A stretch of DNA of 10,085 nucleotides from an uncultured Oscillospiraceae bacterium (lineage in GTDB: Bacteria > Bacillota > Clostridia > Oscillospirales > Oscillospiraceae): positions 1 through 10,085 of the forward strand of contig CALWVX010000051.1 of assembly GCA_944385065.1 (NCBI GenBank), given 5' to 3'. This document shows positions 1 through 7,046 of this stretch, one piece after another. Under the pieces are notes generated by a model that ran no database searches, had not been told where the DNA came from, and saw nothing but the letters and a program-made list of their open reading frames with translations. Each line of letters starts with the position of its first letter. The stretch's first letter is position 1. The position numbers and the translations under genes were made by a program.

Positions 1-1
1 C

Positions 2-469
2 TTTGCACCCTACCTGCCCCGGACCGCCCCGGACGGATACGGGGAGTTTTCCGGCAGGCTGGAGTACCAGGAGGGGAACTACAATCTGCTCTGGGCGCGC
101 TGGTCCCGGAACTATCAGGACGTGGAGGTGATGGTGCGCCTGCCCGAGGGGGAGGAGAGCACCTACTATCAGCTGGTGGACCCGAACGAACCGGAGACCT
201 ATGACAAGAGACTCTACTCCGTCCCCTGGGCGGACAGCGTGCCGGAGGAGTACCGGGAGACGGTGGACCACCCCATGTTCCGGGCGGAGGACATGTCCCG
301 GGAGATCGTGGAGGCCCGGGCCCATTTCAAGACCGAACAGGGCGAACCCGACGCCTGGGTCATCGACTTCGCCGTTCTCCACCCGGACGGAGCGGTAGTG
401 GAATACAGCTGCGAGGGGCTGACCCCAGAACAGGTCTGGACCATGGTGGAAGACACCCAGGGGCATTAA
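2..469 (+). CDS. 3' end of an unrecognised protein (5' end outside the window)
   Basis: The reading frame is open from the first bases of the window to a TAA at 467-469, giving the last 155 residues of a longer protein. GTG and ATG codons at 122 and 131 are internal candidates, but the frame is open and protein-like upstream of them (it begins FAPYLPRTAPDGYGEF), so I treat the gene as truncated by the window edge. The fragment is rich in acidic and aromatic residues and has no membrane segment or known catalytic motif. The 'YLP..APDGYGEF' start and the following beta-rich stretch vaguely resemble the extracytoplasmic C-terminal domains of Firmicute anti-sigma factors (DUF4367-like), but I cannot confirm this. 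The LCP gene starts 23 bp downstream on the same strand, so the two are probably co-transcribed. Confidence 0.75.
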   Translation, partial: FAPYLPRTAPDGYGEFSGRLEYQEGNYNLLWARWSRNYQDVEVMVRLPEGEESTYYQLVDPNEPETYDKRLYSVPWADSVPEEYRETVDHPMFRAEDMSREIVEARAHFKTEQGEPDAWVIDFAVLHPDGAVVEYSCEGLTPEQVWTMVEDTQGH

Positions 470-492
470 GGTGACATAATTTTTAATTTTCT

Positions 493-1734
493 ATGAATTT
501 CCCGACTGCCCCCTTGCCGAAGACGATCGAACCGGCTATACTGGACGGGAATGAGCTGATACAGGGGGGAGCGGACCTGGAAGAAAAATATGTCAAAGTG
601 GCCCGGAGGCAGGCTCCGTCCCGCCTGCGGGAGGACGCTTGGGAGGAGCCGCCCCGCCGCCGCAGGACGAGAAAAAAGAGCAGGGGCCGCCGCTCCTGGG
701 TGGTCTCTCTGGGGCTGGGGCTGTATAAAGTGCTGGTGATCTGTTCCGCCCTGGTGGTGGCCGCCTACATCGGCCTTCAGCTGATGAGCCGGGCGCCGGA
801 GCAGGCGGAGATCCCAAATACCGGTCAGGGGGAGGATGGGACGATTGTCCCGGTTGGAGACAGCGATACCGGCCAGGAGGACCCCAACGCCCTGGTGCGC
901 CGGGATCAGGTGTACAATATTCTGCTGGCCGGGACGGACGCCGAGGGGTACCGGACCGACGTCATGATGGTGATGTGCTATGATACGGTGGAGCAAACTG
1001 TGGGGGTGGTGTCCATCCCGAGAGACACCATAACCCGGCGGGAAAGCGGTAATGTGAAGCTGGTCTACGGTTCCGGAGGGGTCACCCAGCGGATGGAGGA
1101 CATTTCCAACATGCTGGGGATTCCCATCGACTATTACGTCCAGGTGGACCTGCAGGGGTTCATCACCCTGGTGGACTATCTGGGGGGCGTGGAGCTGGAC
1201 ATCCCGCTGGATATGAACTATGACGACCCCACCCCCGGGCAGGAGCTGCACATCCACTTTACCAAGGGCACTCACCTGCTCAGCGGCCAGGAGGCCATGG
1301 AGGCGGTGCGCTACCGCCACGACAACTACGACAGTCCCAACTACGACGCCAACCAGTGGTACAGCGACGTGCAGCGCACCCAGCTGCAGCAGCAGCTGCT
1401 CACCAATCTGGCCAAGAAGGTGCTCTCCTGGGAGAGCCTGACCAGGATCACCGGCTTTGTGGAGATTTTCAACGAAAACGTGGAGACCGACCTGAGCCTG
1501 AATGAGATGATCTGGTTTGCCCAGAAGGCCCTGGGGCTGGACCCCTCCACCGCAGTGGAGACCCAGACTCTGGAGGGCCGGGGAGACGCCAACTACAACG
1601 GGCAGAGCTGGTGCTTCGAGCTGGACCCGGAGAAGACGGTGGAGACGGTCAACCGCCTGATCAACCCCTACACCAGAGACCTGACGCTGGAGGACATGGA
1701 TATTCTTCAGGCGGACAGCTACTATTTCGGATAA
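493..1734 (+). CDS. LytR-CpsA-Psr (LCP) family cell-wall ligase
   Basis: LCP proteins transfer undecaprenyl-pyrophosphate-linked glycopolymers (teichoic acids, capsule) to peptidoglycan on the outer face of the membrane. The 413-residue protein has an unusually long, basic cytoplasmic N-terminus (residues 1-68, Arg/Lys-rich at 54-67), one membrane helix (about 70-97), a short acidic linker, and the LCP domain at about 138-315. Family motifs are visible: NILLAGTDAEGYRTDVMMV at 142-160 with the conserved Asp and Arg, SIPRDT at 174-179, LVDYLGGVELDIP at 226-238, and the late 'LSGQEAMEAVRYRH' and 'SDVQRTQLQQQLL' segments. ATG 493 is the first possible start after an in-frame TAA (484-486). The nearest SD-like run (AAGGTG, 468-473) is 19 nt away, so initiation may rely on coupling to the upstream gene. 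A strong terminator follows directly. Confidence 0.93.
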   Translation: MNFPTAPLPKTIEPAILDGNELIQGGADLEEKYVKVARRQAPSRLREDAWEEPPRRRRTRKKSRGRRSWVVSLGLGLYKVLVICSALVVAAYIGLQLMSRAPEQAEIPNTGQGEDGTIVPVGDSDTGQEDPNALVRRDQVYNILLAGTDAEGYRTDVMMVMCYDTVEQTVGVVSIPRDTITRRESGNVKLVYGSGGVTQRMEDISNMLGIPIDYYVQVDLQGFITLVDYLGGVELDIPLDMNYDDPTPGQELHIHFTKGTHLLSGQEAMEAVRYRHDNYDSPNYDANQWYSDVQRTQLQQQLLTNLAKKVLSWESLTRITGFVEIFNENVETDLSLNEMIWFAQKALGLDPSTAVETQTLEGRGDANYNGQSWCFELDPEKTVETVNRLINPYTRDLTLEDMDILQADSYYFG

Positions 1735-1737
1735 GAT

Positions 1738-1783
1738 AAAAACAGGTCCCCGCAGTCTGAACAGACTGCGGGGACCTGTTTCT
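1738..1783. terminator. Bidirectional intrinsic terminator
   Basis: A perfect inverted repeat has 19-bp arms (1740-1758 and 1763-1781) around a GAAC loop, with a GC-rich core. A T-rich run follows on the plus strand (GTTTCTCTG), and an A run (1738-1742) serves the minus strand. It lies between the LCP stop and the stop of the convergent 79-residue gene, so it can end both transcripts. Confidence 0.92.
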
Positions 1784-1792
1784 CTGTCGCCC

Positions 1793-2032
1793 TTATTCCA
1801 CGCCCAGCGTCTGGATGAGCAGATTGCGCAGAGAGATGGCGCTCTGGCGGTTCATCACAATGGAGGCAACCTGGTCGGAGGCGGGAGTGGATACATTTTC
1901 CAGCCCCTTGGGGGTGACGGTAACGGCGGTCTCCATATACTTGTAGGCGATGTCCAGGGTGACCTCCAGGACTTCTCCGTCCTTGCCGGACACCTTGCGG
2001 ATGCCGAAGGAATTGGCGTACTCAGGTCTCAT
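1793..2032 (-). CDS. Small conserved-looking protein of unknown function (79 aa)
   Basis: This 79-residue soluble protein starts MRPEYANSFGIRKV and ends RNLLIQTLGVE. I chose ATG 2032 because AAAGGAG (within 2041-2048) lies 8 nt before it. A frame-extending TTG at 2050 lies inside that SD and is rejected. The SD overlaps the stop codon of the epimerase gene (2047-2049), so translation is probably coupled and this is the last gene of the Nudix-epimerase operon. There is no signal peptide, Cys pair or membrane helix. The layout of an N-terminal 'YANSF', a central 'EVTLDI' strand and a C-terminal 'VMNRQSAISLRNLL' helix distantly recalls DUF3467-type small proteins, but I do not assign it. Codon bias matches the neighbours, so it is very likely real. 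Confidence 0.8.
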   Translation of the reverse strand: MRPEYANSFGIRKVSGKDGEVLEVTLDIAYKYMETAVTVTPKGLENVSTPASDQVASIVMNRQSAISLRNLLIQTLGVE

Positions 2033-2046
2033 GGGAAAAACTCCTT

Positions 2047-2919
2047 TCAAACTTCATAGATGGTGGTGGTATAGGTCAGCGTCTCCTCCTGCCCCGGAGA
2101 GAGACGGCGCACCCCGGCTTTGTCCGACAGCTCCCGGCCCACAAAGACGGCGTCGGGGAGGGAGGACCAGGGCTCGATGCACACATAGCCTGTGTCGTAG
2201 GGCCTGTCCTGAGTCCAGATGCCCAGATAGGGGAAGTCCGGGGCGGTGACGGCCACCCGGGGCCGCCCCTGGGGATCGGTGAGGACAGCCTGATGTTGGG
2301 GAGGGGCGTCCAGAATCATGGTGTCCAGCCCGAAAGTGGACGGAGTGAGGGGCAGTCCCCCGGCGCGCAGGGGAACGGGAGCCCCCTTCGGCGTGATCAT
2401 CAGCTCCTGGTCCATACCGTAGAGGGCGGCGCGGTCCAGTCCGGGCAGCCGGACCGTCCATCCCGCCATGGGGCCGGGCACCCGAAAGCCGTCGTGAGCC
2501 CCCAGCTCATAGAGCATGTCCCGATCCGAGCGGTTTTCCACCCGGTGGATTTTGACCAGGCGGTTGTGCTCCAGCCGGTAGGTGACCGACAGAGAGAAGG
2601 AGAAGGGGTAGACAGACCGGGTTTCCGGCGTGTCGGACAGCTGAAAGGTCAGAAAGTCAGCCCCCCGGTCCGCCAGAGCGAACGGCATGTCCCGGGCGAA
2701 GCCGTGGGAAGAAATGGAATAGGGGACGCCGTCCAGCCAATAGGCGCCGGTCCGCAGCCGGCCGATCAGAGGGAACAGGATGGGAGCCCTGCGCGCCCAG
2801 ATGGCCGGGTCTCCCTGCCACAGGTACTCCTCTCCGCCGGCGCTTCGAATAGAGGCCAGCTGCGCGCCGGTATCCTCCGCCTGAACGGTGAGACATTCGT
2901 TTTGGATGGTGTAAATCAC
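2047..2919 (-). CDS. Aldose 1-epimerase family protein (GalM/LacX-like)
   Basis: Aldose 1-epimerases interconvert alpha and beta anomers of sugars in the cytoplasm. The 290-residue protein has the expected length and no signal peptide. Family landmarks are in order: LWQGDPAIWARRAPILFPLIG (about 33-53), the His of SHGFARDM (His72), a second His in LGAHDGF (His142, family GGHPGF), YLGIWT (231-236), and the catalytic-type Glu in CIEPWSSLPD (Glu249). The pattern fits the LacX/YihR-like branch better than classical GalM, so the substrate is unknown. It starts with GTG, with a GGGGG run about 9 nt upstream. That start overlaps the Nudix stop in a GTGA, so translation is likely coupled. I infer a housekeeping sugar or damaged-metabolite role from the neighbours only. 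Confidence 0.9.
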   Translation of the reverse strand: MIYTIQNECLTVQAEDTGAQLASIRSAGGEEYLWQGDPAIWARRAPILFPLIGRLRTGAYWLDGVPYSISSHGFARDMPFALADRGADFLTFQLSDTPETRSVYPFSFSLSVTYRLEHNRLVKIHRVENRSDRDMLYELGAHDGFRVPGPMAGWTVRLPGLDRAALYGMDQELMITPKGAPVPLRAGGLPLTPSTFGLDTMILDAPPQHQAVLTDPQGRPRVAVTAPDFPYLGIWTQDRPYDTGYVCIEPWSSLPDAVFVGRELSDKAGVRRLSPGQEETLTYTTTIYEV

Positions 2920-3401
2920 GGGGCGTTTCCCCCTTTCAGATGCGTCCCGTCCAGGACCGCCTCCGCCAGCGTCTCCCCCTCATACCGCAGCTTCAGGGAG
3001 AAAAAGGGCTGGTCCTCCCGGTCGAGAAGGGCCAGAAAAATGGCGTCCCCCTCCCAGTGGGGGAGCTCCAGCAGGCGGCGCTTGGGAATCCACTCCAGCA
3101 CGCCCTCGTCGCACTCCTTCAGCTGGCCGGTAAAGCCGTCGGCGGTAAACAGGTGCATGTACTCTGTGGGCCATCGGTCGGAGACGAAGGTGACGATCCC
3201 CCGATAGCGGTAGTCGGTCAGGGTCAGACCGGTCTCCTCCCGGGCCTCCCGGAGCAGGCAGTCCTCGGGACTCTCCTTGTCCTCGAACTTTCCGCCGATG
3301 CCGATCCACTTGTCCTGATTCAGGTCGTGCTGTTTTTTGATCCGGTGGAGCATGAGGTACTCGTCTCCCCGGCGGATATAGCACAGGGTGGTGTTGATCA
3401 C
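2916..3401 (-). CDS. Nudix hydrolase, MutT/8-oxo-dGTP diphosphatase-like
   Basis: Nudix enzymes hydrolyse nucleoside diphosphates linked to another group. The 161-residue protein has a complete Nudix box, with G37 x5 E43 x7 R51 E52 x2 E55 E56 x G58 (GKFEDKESPEDCLL then REAREETGL), which binds the catalytic metal ions. The preceding 'HDLNQDKWIGIGGKFE' resembles MutT/MutX-type sanitisers of oxidised nucleotides, but substrate cannot be read from the box. The start is GTG 3401, with AGAGGGGGAA (3407-3416) 7 nt upstream. A sigma-A promoter at 3423-3451 leaves a leader of only about 15 nt. It is the first gene of an operon with the epimerase (4-bp overlap) and the 79-residue protein. The C-terminus (about 130-161) extends past the core fold. 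Confidence 0.93.
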   Translation of the reverse strand: MINTTLCYIRRGDEYLMLHRIKKQHDLNQDKWIGIGGKFEDKESPEDCLLREAREETGLTLTDYRYRGIVTFVSDRWPTEYMHLFTADGFTGQLKECDEGVLEWIPKRRLLELPHWEGDAIFLALLDREDQPFFSLKLRYEGETLAEAVLDGTHLKGGNAP

Positions 3402-3422
3402 AAAGATTCCCCCTCTGGTTTC

Positions 3423-3451
3423 AGTATAACACGCCGGGACCGGCGGGGCAA
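3423..3451 (-). promoter_or_regulatory. Sigma-A promoter of the Nudix-epimerase operon
   Basis: On the minus strand, TTGCCC (3446-3451) and TATACT (3423-3428) are separated by exactly 17 bp. The spacer contains a small dyad (CGCCG, 4 nt, CGGCG), which is too short to call an operator. The predicted start near 3416 falls at the SD of the Nudix gene. Confidence 0.75.
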
Positions 3452-3453
3452 TG

Positions 3454-3493
3454 AAAAAATCCCGGGGAGCCGGTCGGGACCGGTTTCCCGGGA
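3454..3493 (-). terminator. Intrinsic terminator of the regulator-kinase-protease operon
   Basis: Read on the minus strand, a nested hairpin has an outer stem TCCCGGG/CCCGGGA (3487-3493 with 3460-3466) and an inner stem CCGGTC/GACCGG (3478-3483 with 3470-3475). Six Ts (3459-3454) follow. It begins 5 bp after the protease stop and abuts the -35 of the next promoter. Confidence 0.9.
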
Positions 3494-3498
3494 CAAAG

Positions 3499-4746
3499 TC
3501 AGGACAGGTCCTCCTCGTCCGACAGGGCCATTTCCACGGTGTGGGAGGTCCCGTCCCGCAGATAGGTCAGAGAGACCAGCTCCCCGGGGCCGAGTCCCTG
3601 GCGCACCCGGGACAGATCCTGTACGCCGGTGACGGGGAGGCCGTTGACCGAGGTGATGATGTCGCCCGCCCGCAGCCCTTGGGTCCAGGCGTCGCTGAGG
3701 GAGTCTACTTCCAGCAGCTCCAGCCCGCCCTCGGCTGCGGGGATGGTGGACACGGTAAAGCCGAAGACGGCGTTTCGGACCTCCTCCCCCGCCAGCAGCT
3801 GATTGACCACATAGCGTACCCGGCTGGAGGGAATGGCAAAGCCCATGGACTCGGCGGAGCCGTCGTCGGATATGATCTTGATGGTGGTGATGCCCACCAC
3901 CTGGCCGTACTGATTGAGCAGGGGACCGCCGGAGTTGCCGAAGTTGATGGCGGCGCTGGTCTGGATCAGAGTCATGGTGGTGCCGTCATCCAGCTCCAGC
4001 TCCCGGTCCAGGGCGGAGACGATGCCGTCGGTGAAGGTGGCCTGATAGCCCAGGGAGTTTCCCAGGGCGGCCACAGGGTCGCCGCAGCGCAGGTCGTCGG
4101 AGCGGCCGAATTCGGCGGGAGTGAGGCCGGAGGCCTGAATTTTCAGCACGGCCAGGTCCTCGTCGGAGTCAAAGCCCACCAGGCTGGCGGAAAAAGAGCG
4201 GTTGTCGTGCAGGGTCACCAGCACCTCGTCCGCCCCGGCCACCACATGGGCGTTGGTGAGCACATAGCCGTCCTGGGTCAGAATGACGCCGCTGCCCGTG
4301 TTGTAGGCCGTCATGCTGGAGGAGGTGATGGAGACGAAAGAGGGGAGAATCCGCTCGTAAATCTGGGAATAGGTGAGCGGCTCCCCCTGGGCGGCATGCA
4401 GGGTGAGGGTCACGCCGTCCGCCGGCCCGGCCTGCGGGATGGAGGGGGGCTCGGTGCTGTATTCCGCCTCTTGAAACTGGCTGTCATCCCACTGTCCGGG
4501 CGGGCCGCCCCAGGAGAAGAGGGCGGGAGAGAAATAGGACTCCAGAAGAGCGGTCACCCCGCACAAAACCAGGATCAGCGCGGCCAGACCGACCGCCAGA
4601 GGCCACTTCCGCCTGCGGCGGCGGACGTTGAGGCGGGGCCGCTGCCGGGGCCTTGCGGGAATGTGAACAGAGGGCGGCGTGCAGGGGGGAGAGGAGGGCT
4701 GCTCCCAGGGGCCGCCCTGCCAAAGCTCGTCATATGGATGCTCCAT
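3499..4746 (-). CDS. HtrA/DegP-type membrane-anchored serine protease with PDZ domain
   Basis: HtrA proteases degrade misfolded proteins outside the cytoplasmic membrane. The 415-residue protein has a Pro/Arg-rich cytoplasmic N-terminus (1-48), one membrane helix (about 49-68), a linker, a trypsin-like S1C domain (about 125-315) and one PDZ domain (about 325-408). The triad is visible as His167 in TNAHVV, Asp197 in EDLAVLK and Ser272 in GNSGGPL. The PDZ region contains GLRAGDIITSVNG. ATG 4746 has GGAGG (4753-4757) 6 nt upstream. It lies 30 bp after the kinase gene with no promoter or terminator between, so it is the third gene of the regulator-kinase-protease operon. The set resembles the B. 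subtilis CssRS-HtrA secretion-stress system in composition, which suggests envelope-stress control. Confidence 0.95.
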   Translation of the reverse strand: MEHPYDELWQGGPWEQPSSPPCTPPSVHIPARPRQRPRLNVRRRRRKWPLAVGLAALILVLCGVTALLESYFSPALFSWGGPPGQWDDSQFQEAEYSTEPPSIPQAGPADGVTLTLHAAQGEPLTYSQIYERILPSFVSITSSSMTAYNTGSGVILTQDGYVLTNAHVVAGADEVLVTLHDNRSFSASLVGFDSDEDLAVLKIQASGLTPAEFGRSDDLRCGDPVAALGNSLGYQATFTDGIVSALDRELELDDGTTMTLIQTSAAINFGNSGGPLLNQYGQVVGITTIKIISDDGSAESMGFAIPSSRVRYVVNQLLAGEEVRNAVFGFTVSTIPAAEGGLELLEVDSLSDAWTQGLRAGDIITSVNGLPVTGVQDLSRVRQGLGPGELVSLTYLRDGTSHTVEMALSDEEDLS

Positions 4747-4776
4747 AGGATTCCTCCAGAAGGTCAGAATGAGAGG

Positions 4777-6213
4777 TCAGGCCAGAGTCAGGGTAAAGGT
4801 GAACTGGGTCACGCCGTCCTCGCTGGTCACGGTGATGGTCTCCTTCAGGTTGTTCAGGATGGTCTTGACAATATACAGGCCCAGACCCACTCCGTCCCGA
4901 TCCATGGAGCGAGAGGAGTCCGCCTTGTGGAACCGGTCGAAGAGAAGGGGCAGCTCGTCGGGCGGAATGGTGGCGCCCAGGTTGCGCACGGAGGTATAGG
5001 CTTTGCCGTCTTTTTTGGTGATCTGAATGGTAATGGTGCTGTCGGGGGCGGCAAACTTGGCCGCGTTGTCCAGCAGGTTATAGCAGACCTGGGTGACGGA
5101 GTCCGGATCGCCCCAGACCATCAGCTTCTCCTGGGGCATCTGGACGTCCACATCCAGCTTGCGGTCGGTAATTTTGCTCTCCAGGCTGATCAGCACCTGG
5201 GACACCACTTCCGTCAGATCAAAGGTCTCCTGGGCGGTGATGGAGTGCTCCGCCAGGGCATTGAGCCGGGACAGGTCCAGCATTTTCCGCACCAGCCGGG
5301 ACAACCGGCGGGTCTCGGACACCACAATCTGAAGGTACTCCTTCTCCCGTTCCGGGGGGATGGTGCCGTCCAGAATGCCCTCGGCAAAGCCGGAGATGGT
5401 GGTCATGGGGGTTTTGAGCTCGTGAGAGATGTTGGCGATGAATTCCGAGCGCTGGCTCTCCACTTTGGCCAGGGAGTCGGCCATGGAATTGAAGGCCTCG
5501 GCCAGGGTGCTGATCTCGTCGCACCGCCCCTCATAGCCGGTGACCCGCACATCGAAATCCCCCTGCCCGAACTTGCGGGCGGCCTCCGCCATCTCGTTCA
5601 GAGGACGGGCCTGATAGGCCGAGGTGAGAGTGCTGGCCACCACCGAGATCAGCAGAACCACCACCGCGGAGAAGAAGAAAATGGTGGCGGTGGCCGACCA
5701 CATCTCGGCCAGGTTGGAGGCGTCCACCGATACCAGCACCAGTCCCTCGTTGACCGTCTGCCCCAGGATGCTGGCGTTGACCGGCAGGCCGGCGGTGTAG
5801 CGCTGGCTGGAGTAGATGCCGCCCAGATTGGTCAGGCCGGCATAGCCCCCGCCCTGGATGACCTGAGTCACCACGTTCTGGGGGAGGGCGGCGTTTCGAT
5901 AGGTGTAGATGTTGGAGCCGTCGGTGGCGTACAGGATCTCTCCGTTCCCGTCAGCCACAATGACAAAGGAGTCGGAGATCAGGGCGATGTTGGCCACATA
6001 GCTGCTGTACAGGTCATCCTGAATGTCCCGGAATTCCTGATAGTATACGGCGGTGAATCCGGCGATATAGCCGGCGTTGCGCTCCAGGGAGTCCCGCTTT
6101 TCCGAGATCAGGTAGCGGTAGGACAGCAGCATAAAGGCGGCGGACAGCAGAGTGAAGGACAAGATCATGATGCTGACCATCATGGTCAGCTGGCGTTTAT
6201 ACAGGGAGCGCAA
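4777..6213 (-). CDS. HAMP-domain sensor histidine kinase (PhoR/ResE/CssS-like)
   Basis: This membrane kinase autophosphorylates and passes phosphate to the response regulator encoded just upstream. Its 478 residues comprise TM1 (about 11-31), an extracytoplasmic sensor region (about 32-174, with a PAS/Cache-like 'FVIVADGNGEILYATD'), TM2 (about 176-198), HAMP (about 199-250), the HisKA H-box SEFIANISHELKTPM with His264, then the ATPase domain with N-box NLLDNAAKFA (379-388), F-box LFDRFHKADSSRS and G2 box DGVGLGLYIVK. The G1 position reads VRNLGATIP rather than DxGxG, a variant I recall from many clostridial kinases, so activity is still expected. The start is a TTG at 6213, with an ideal AAAGGAGG (6223-6230) 9 nt upstream. 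It sits 51 bp after the regulator stop. The signal cannot be read from sequence. Confidence 0.95.
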   Translation of the reverse strand: MRSLYKRQLTMMVSIMILSFTLLSAAFMLLSYRYLISEKRDSLERNAGYIAGFTAVYYQEFRDIQDDLYSSYVANIALISDSFVIVADGNGEILYATDGSNIYTYRNAALPQNVVTQVIQGGGYAGLTNLGGIYSSQRYTAGLPVNASILGQTVNEGLVLVSVDASNLAEMWSATATIFFFSAVVVLLISVVASTLTSAYQARPLNEMAEAARKFGQGDFDVRVTGYEGRCDEISTLAEAFNSMADSLAKVESQRSEFIANISHELKTPMTTISGFAEGILDGTIPPEREKEYLQIVVSETRRLSRLVRKMLDLSRLNALAEHSITAQETFDLTEVVSQVLISLESKITDRKLDVDVQMPQEKLMVWGDPDSVTQVCYNLLDNAAKFAAPDSTITIQITKKDGKAYTSVRNLGATIPPDELPLLFDRFHKADSSRSMDRDGVGLGLYIVKTILNNLKETITVTSEDGVTQFTFTLTLA

Positions 6214-6264
6214 TGAGCTCCGCCTCCTTTCCGCCCGGACGGGCAGAGTTCTGACGGGACGGCA

Positions 6265-6957
6265 TTACGCCGCCGGTCCTACCTCGAATTTGTAGCCCAC
6301 GCCCCAGACGGTCTTCAGCCGCCACTGGTCGCTGACGCCCTCCAGCTTTTCCCGCAGGCGCTTGATGTGGACGTCCACGGTCCGGCTGTCGCCGAAGTAG
6401 TCAAAGCCCCACACCTCATCCAGAAGCTGGTTGCGGGTGAAGACCCGGTTGGGAGAAGAGGCCAGATGGTAGAGCAGCTCCAGTTCCTTGGGCGGGGTAT
6501 CCACCCGCTGGCCGTCCACCAGCAGCTCATAGGAGTCCAGATTGATGACCAGCTTGTCGAAGGAGAGCTTTTTCTCGCCCTGCTCCTCCTCGCCGCCCGC
6601 CCGGCGCAGAACGGCGTGGATGCGGGCCAGAACTTCTTTCATTTCAAAGGGCTTGACGATGTAGTCATCCGCCCCCTGCTCCAGACCGGAGACCTTGTCC
6701 TCCGTCTCCCCTTTGGCAGTGAGCATGATGACGGGGGTCTTGTCGGTCTCTCGGATTTTTTTCAGCACGGACCAGCCGTCCATCACGGGCAGCATGATGT
6801 CCAGCAGCACCAGGTCGGGCTGAAAGGAGCGGAACATCTCCACGCCGCGGCCCCCATCCTTGGCCACCTGGGTCTCAAAGCCTTCTTTCTCCAGATAGAG
6901 GTGGAGCAGCTCGGCGATGTTGCCGTCATCCTCCACAATCAGTACTTTCTTGGCCAT
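6265..6957 (-). CDS. OmpR/PhoB-family response regulator
   Basis: The 230-residue cytoplasmic transcription factor has a receiver domain (1-118) with acidic pair Asp10/Asp11, phospho-acceptor Asp53 (LLDIMLP), Thr80 and Lys102 (VKPF). A winged-helix Trans_reg_C domain follows (about 130-226), with 'PPKELELLYHLASSPNRV', 'SRTVDVHIKRLREKL' and 'VWGVGYKF'. ATG 6957 is preferred because GGAG (6966-6969) is 8 nt upstream; an in-frame GTG at 6966 overlaps that SD. It is the first gene of the operon with the kinase and HtrA. Its promoter carries two 11-bp-spaced TTCAC boxes, which suggests self-regulation. Such boxes suit PhoP/PhoB-type regulators, which bind 11-bp direct repeats, but the physiological signal could be phosphate, envelope stress or something else. 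Confidence 0.96.
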   Translation of the reverse strand: MAKKVLIVEDDGNIAELLHLYLEKEGFETQVAKDGGRGVEMFRSFQPDLVLLDIMLPVMDGWSVLKKIRETDKTPVIMLTAKGETEDKVSGLEQGADDYIVKPFEMKEVLARIHAVLRRAGGEEEQGEKKLSFDKLVINLDSYELLVDGQRVDTPPKELELLYHLASSPNRVFTRNQLLDEVWGFDYFGDSRTVDVHIKRLREKLEGVSDQWRLKTVWGVGYKFEVGPAA

Positions 6958-6992
6958 AATCAGCACTCCATTCCGAGGTAGTTTCTCCCTCT

Positions 6993-7035
6993 ATTATAAA
7001 TAGAAACATGGGCTCTTGGGTGAATAATTTGTGAA
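6993..7035 (-). promoter_or_regulatory. Activator-type promoter of the response-regulator operon, with two direct-repeat boxes
   Basis: On the minus strand the -10 is TATAAT (6998-6993). There is no good -35. Instead, TTCACA (7035-7030) and TTCACC (7024-7019) form a direct repeat with 11-bp period, and the second box ends 20 nt before the -10. A weak -35 overlaid by 11-bp repeats is typical of promoters activated by PhoB/PhoP-class regulators. The spacing is identical to that in the two small-RNA promoters at 8332 and 8540. Confidence 0.7.
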
Positions 7036-7046
7036 TTACCGGCACT

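Noticed and set aside
472..498. Possible promoter or PhoP-like repeat before the LCP gene (GTGACA, AT-rich run)
   Set aside because: The -10 at the right distance is poor (TGAATT) and the 11-bp positions do not match the TTYACA pattern.
466..1320. A 284-residue leftward open frame
   Set aside because: It is the antisense shadow of the LCP gene, whose motifs are all on the plus strand.
3451..6216. A 921-residue rightward open frame
   Set aside because: It lies antisense to the HtrA and kinase genes, is Gly/Gln/His-rich without domain motifs, and follows from strong third-position GC bias. The opposite strand encodes clear catalytic motifs.
6214..6264. Terminator between regulator and kinase genes
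   Set aside because: Only a 4-5 bp GCCCG/CGGGC dyad with no T run; the genes appear co-transcribed.
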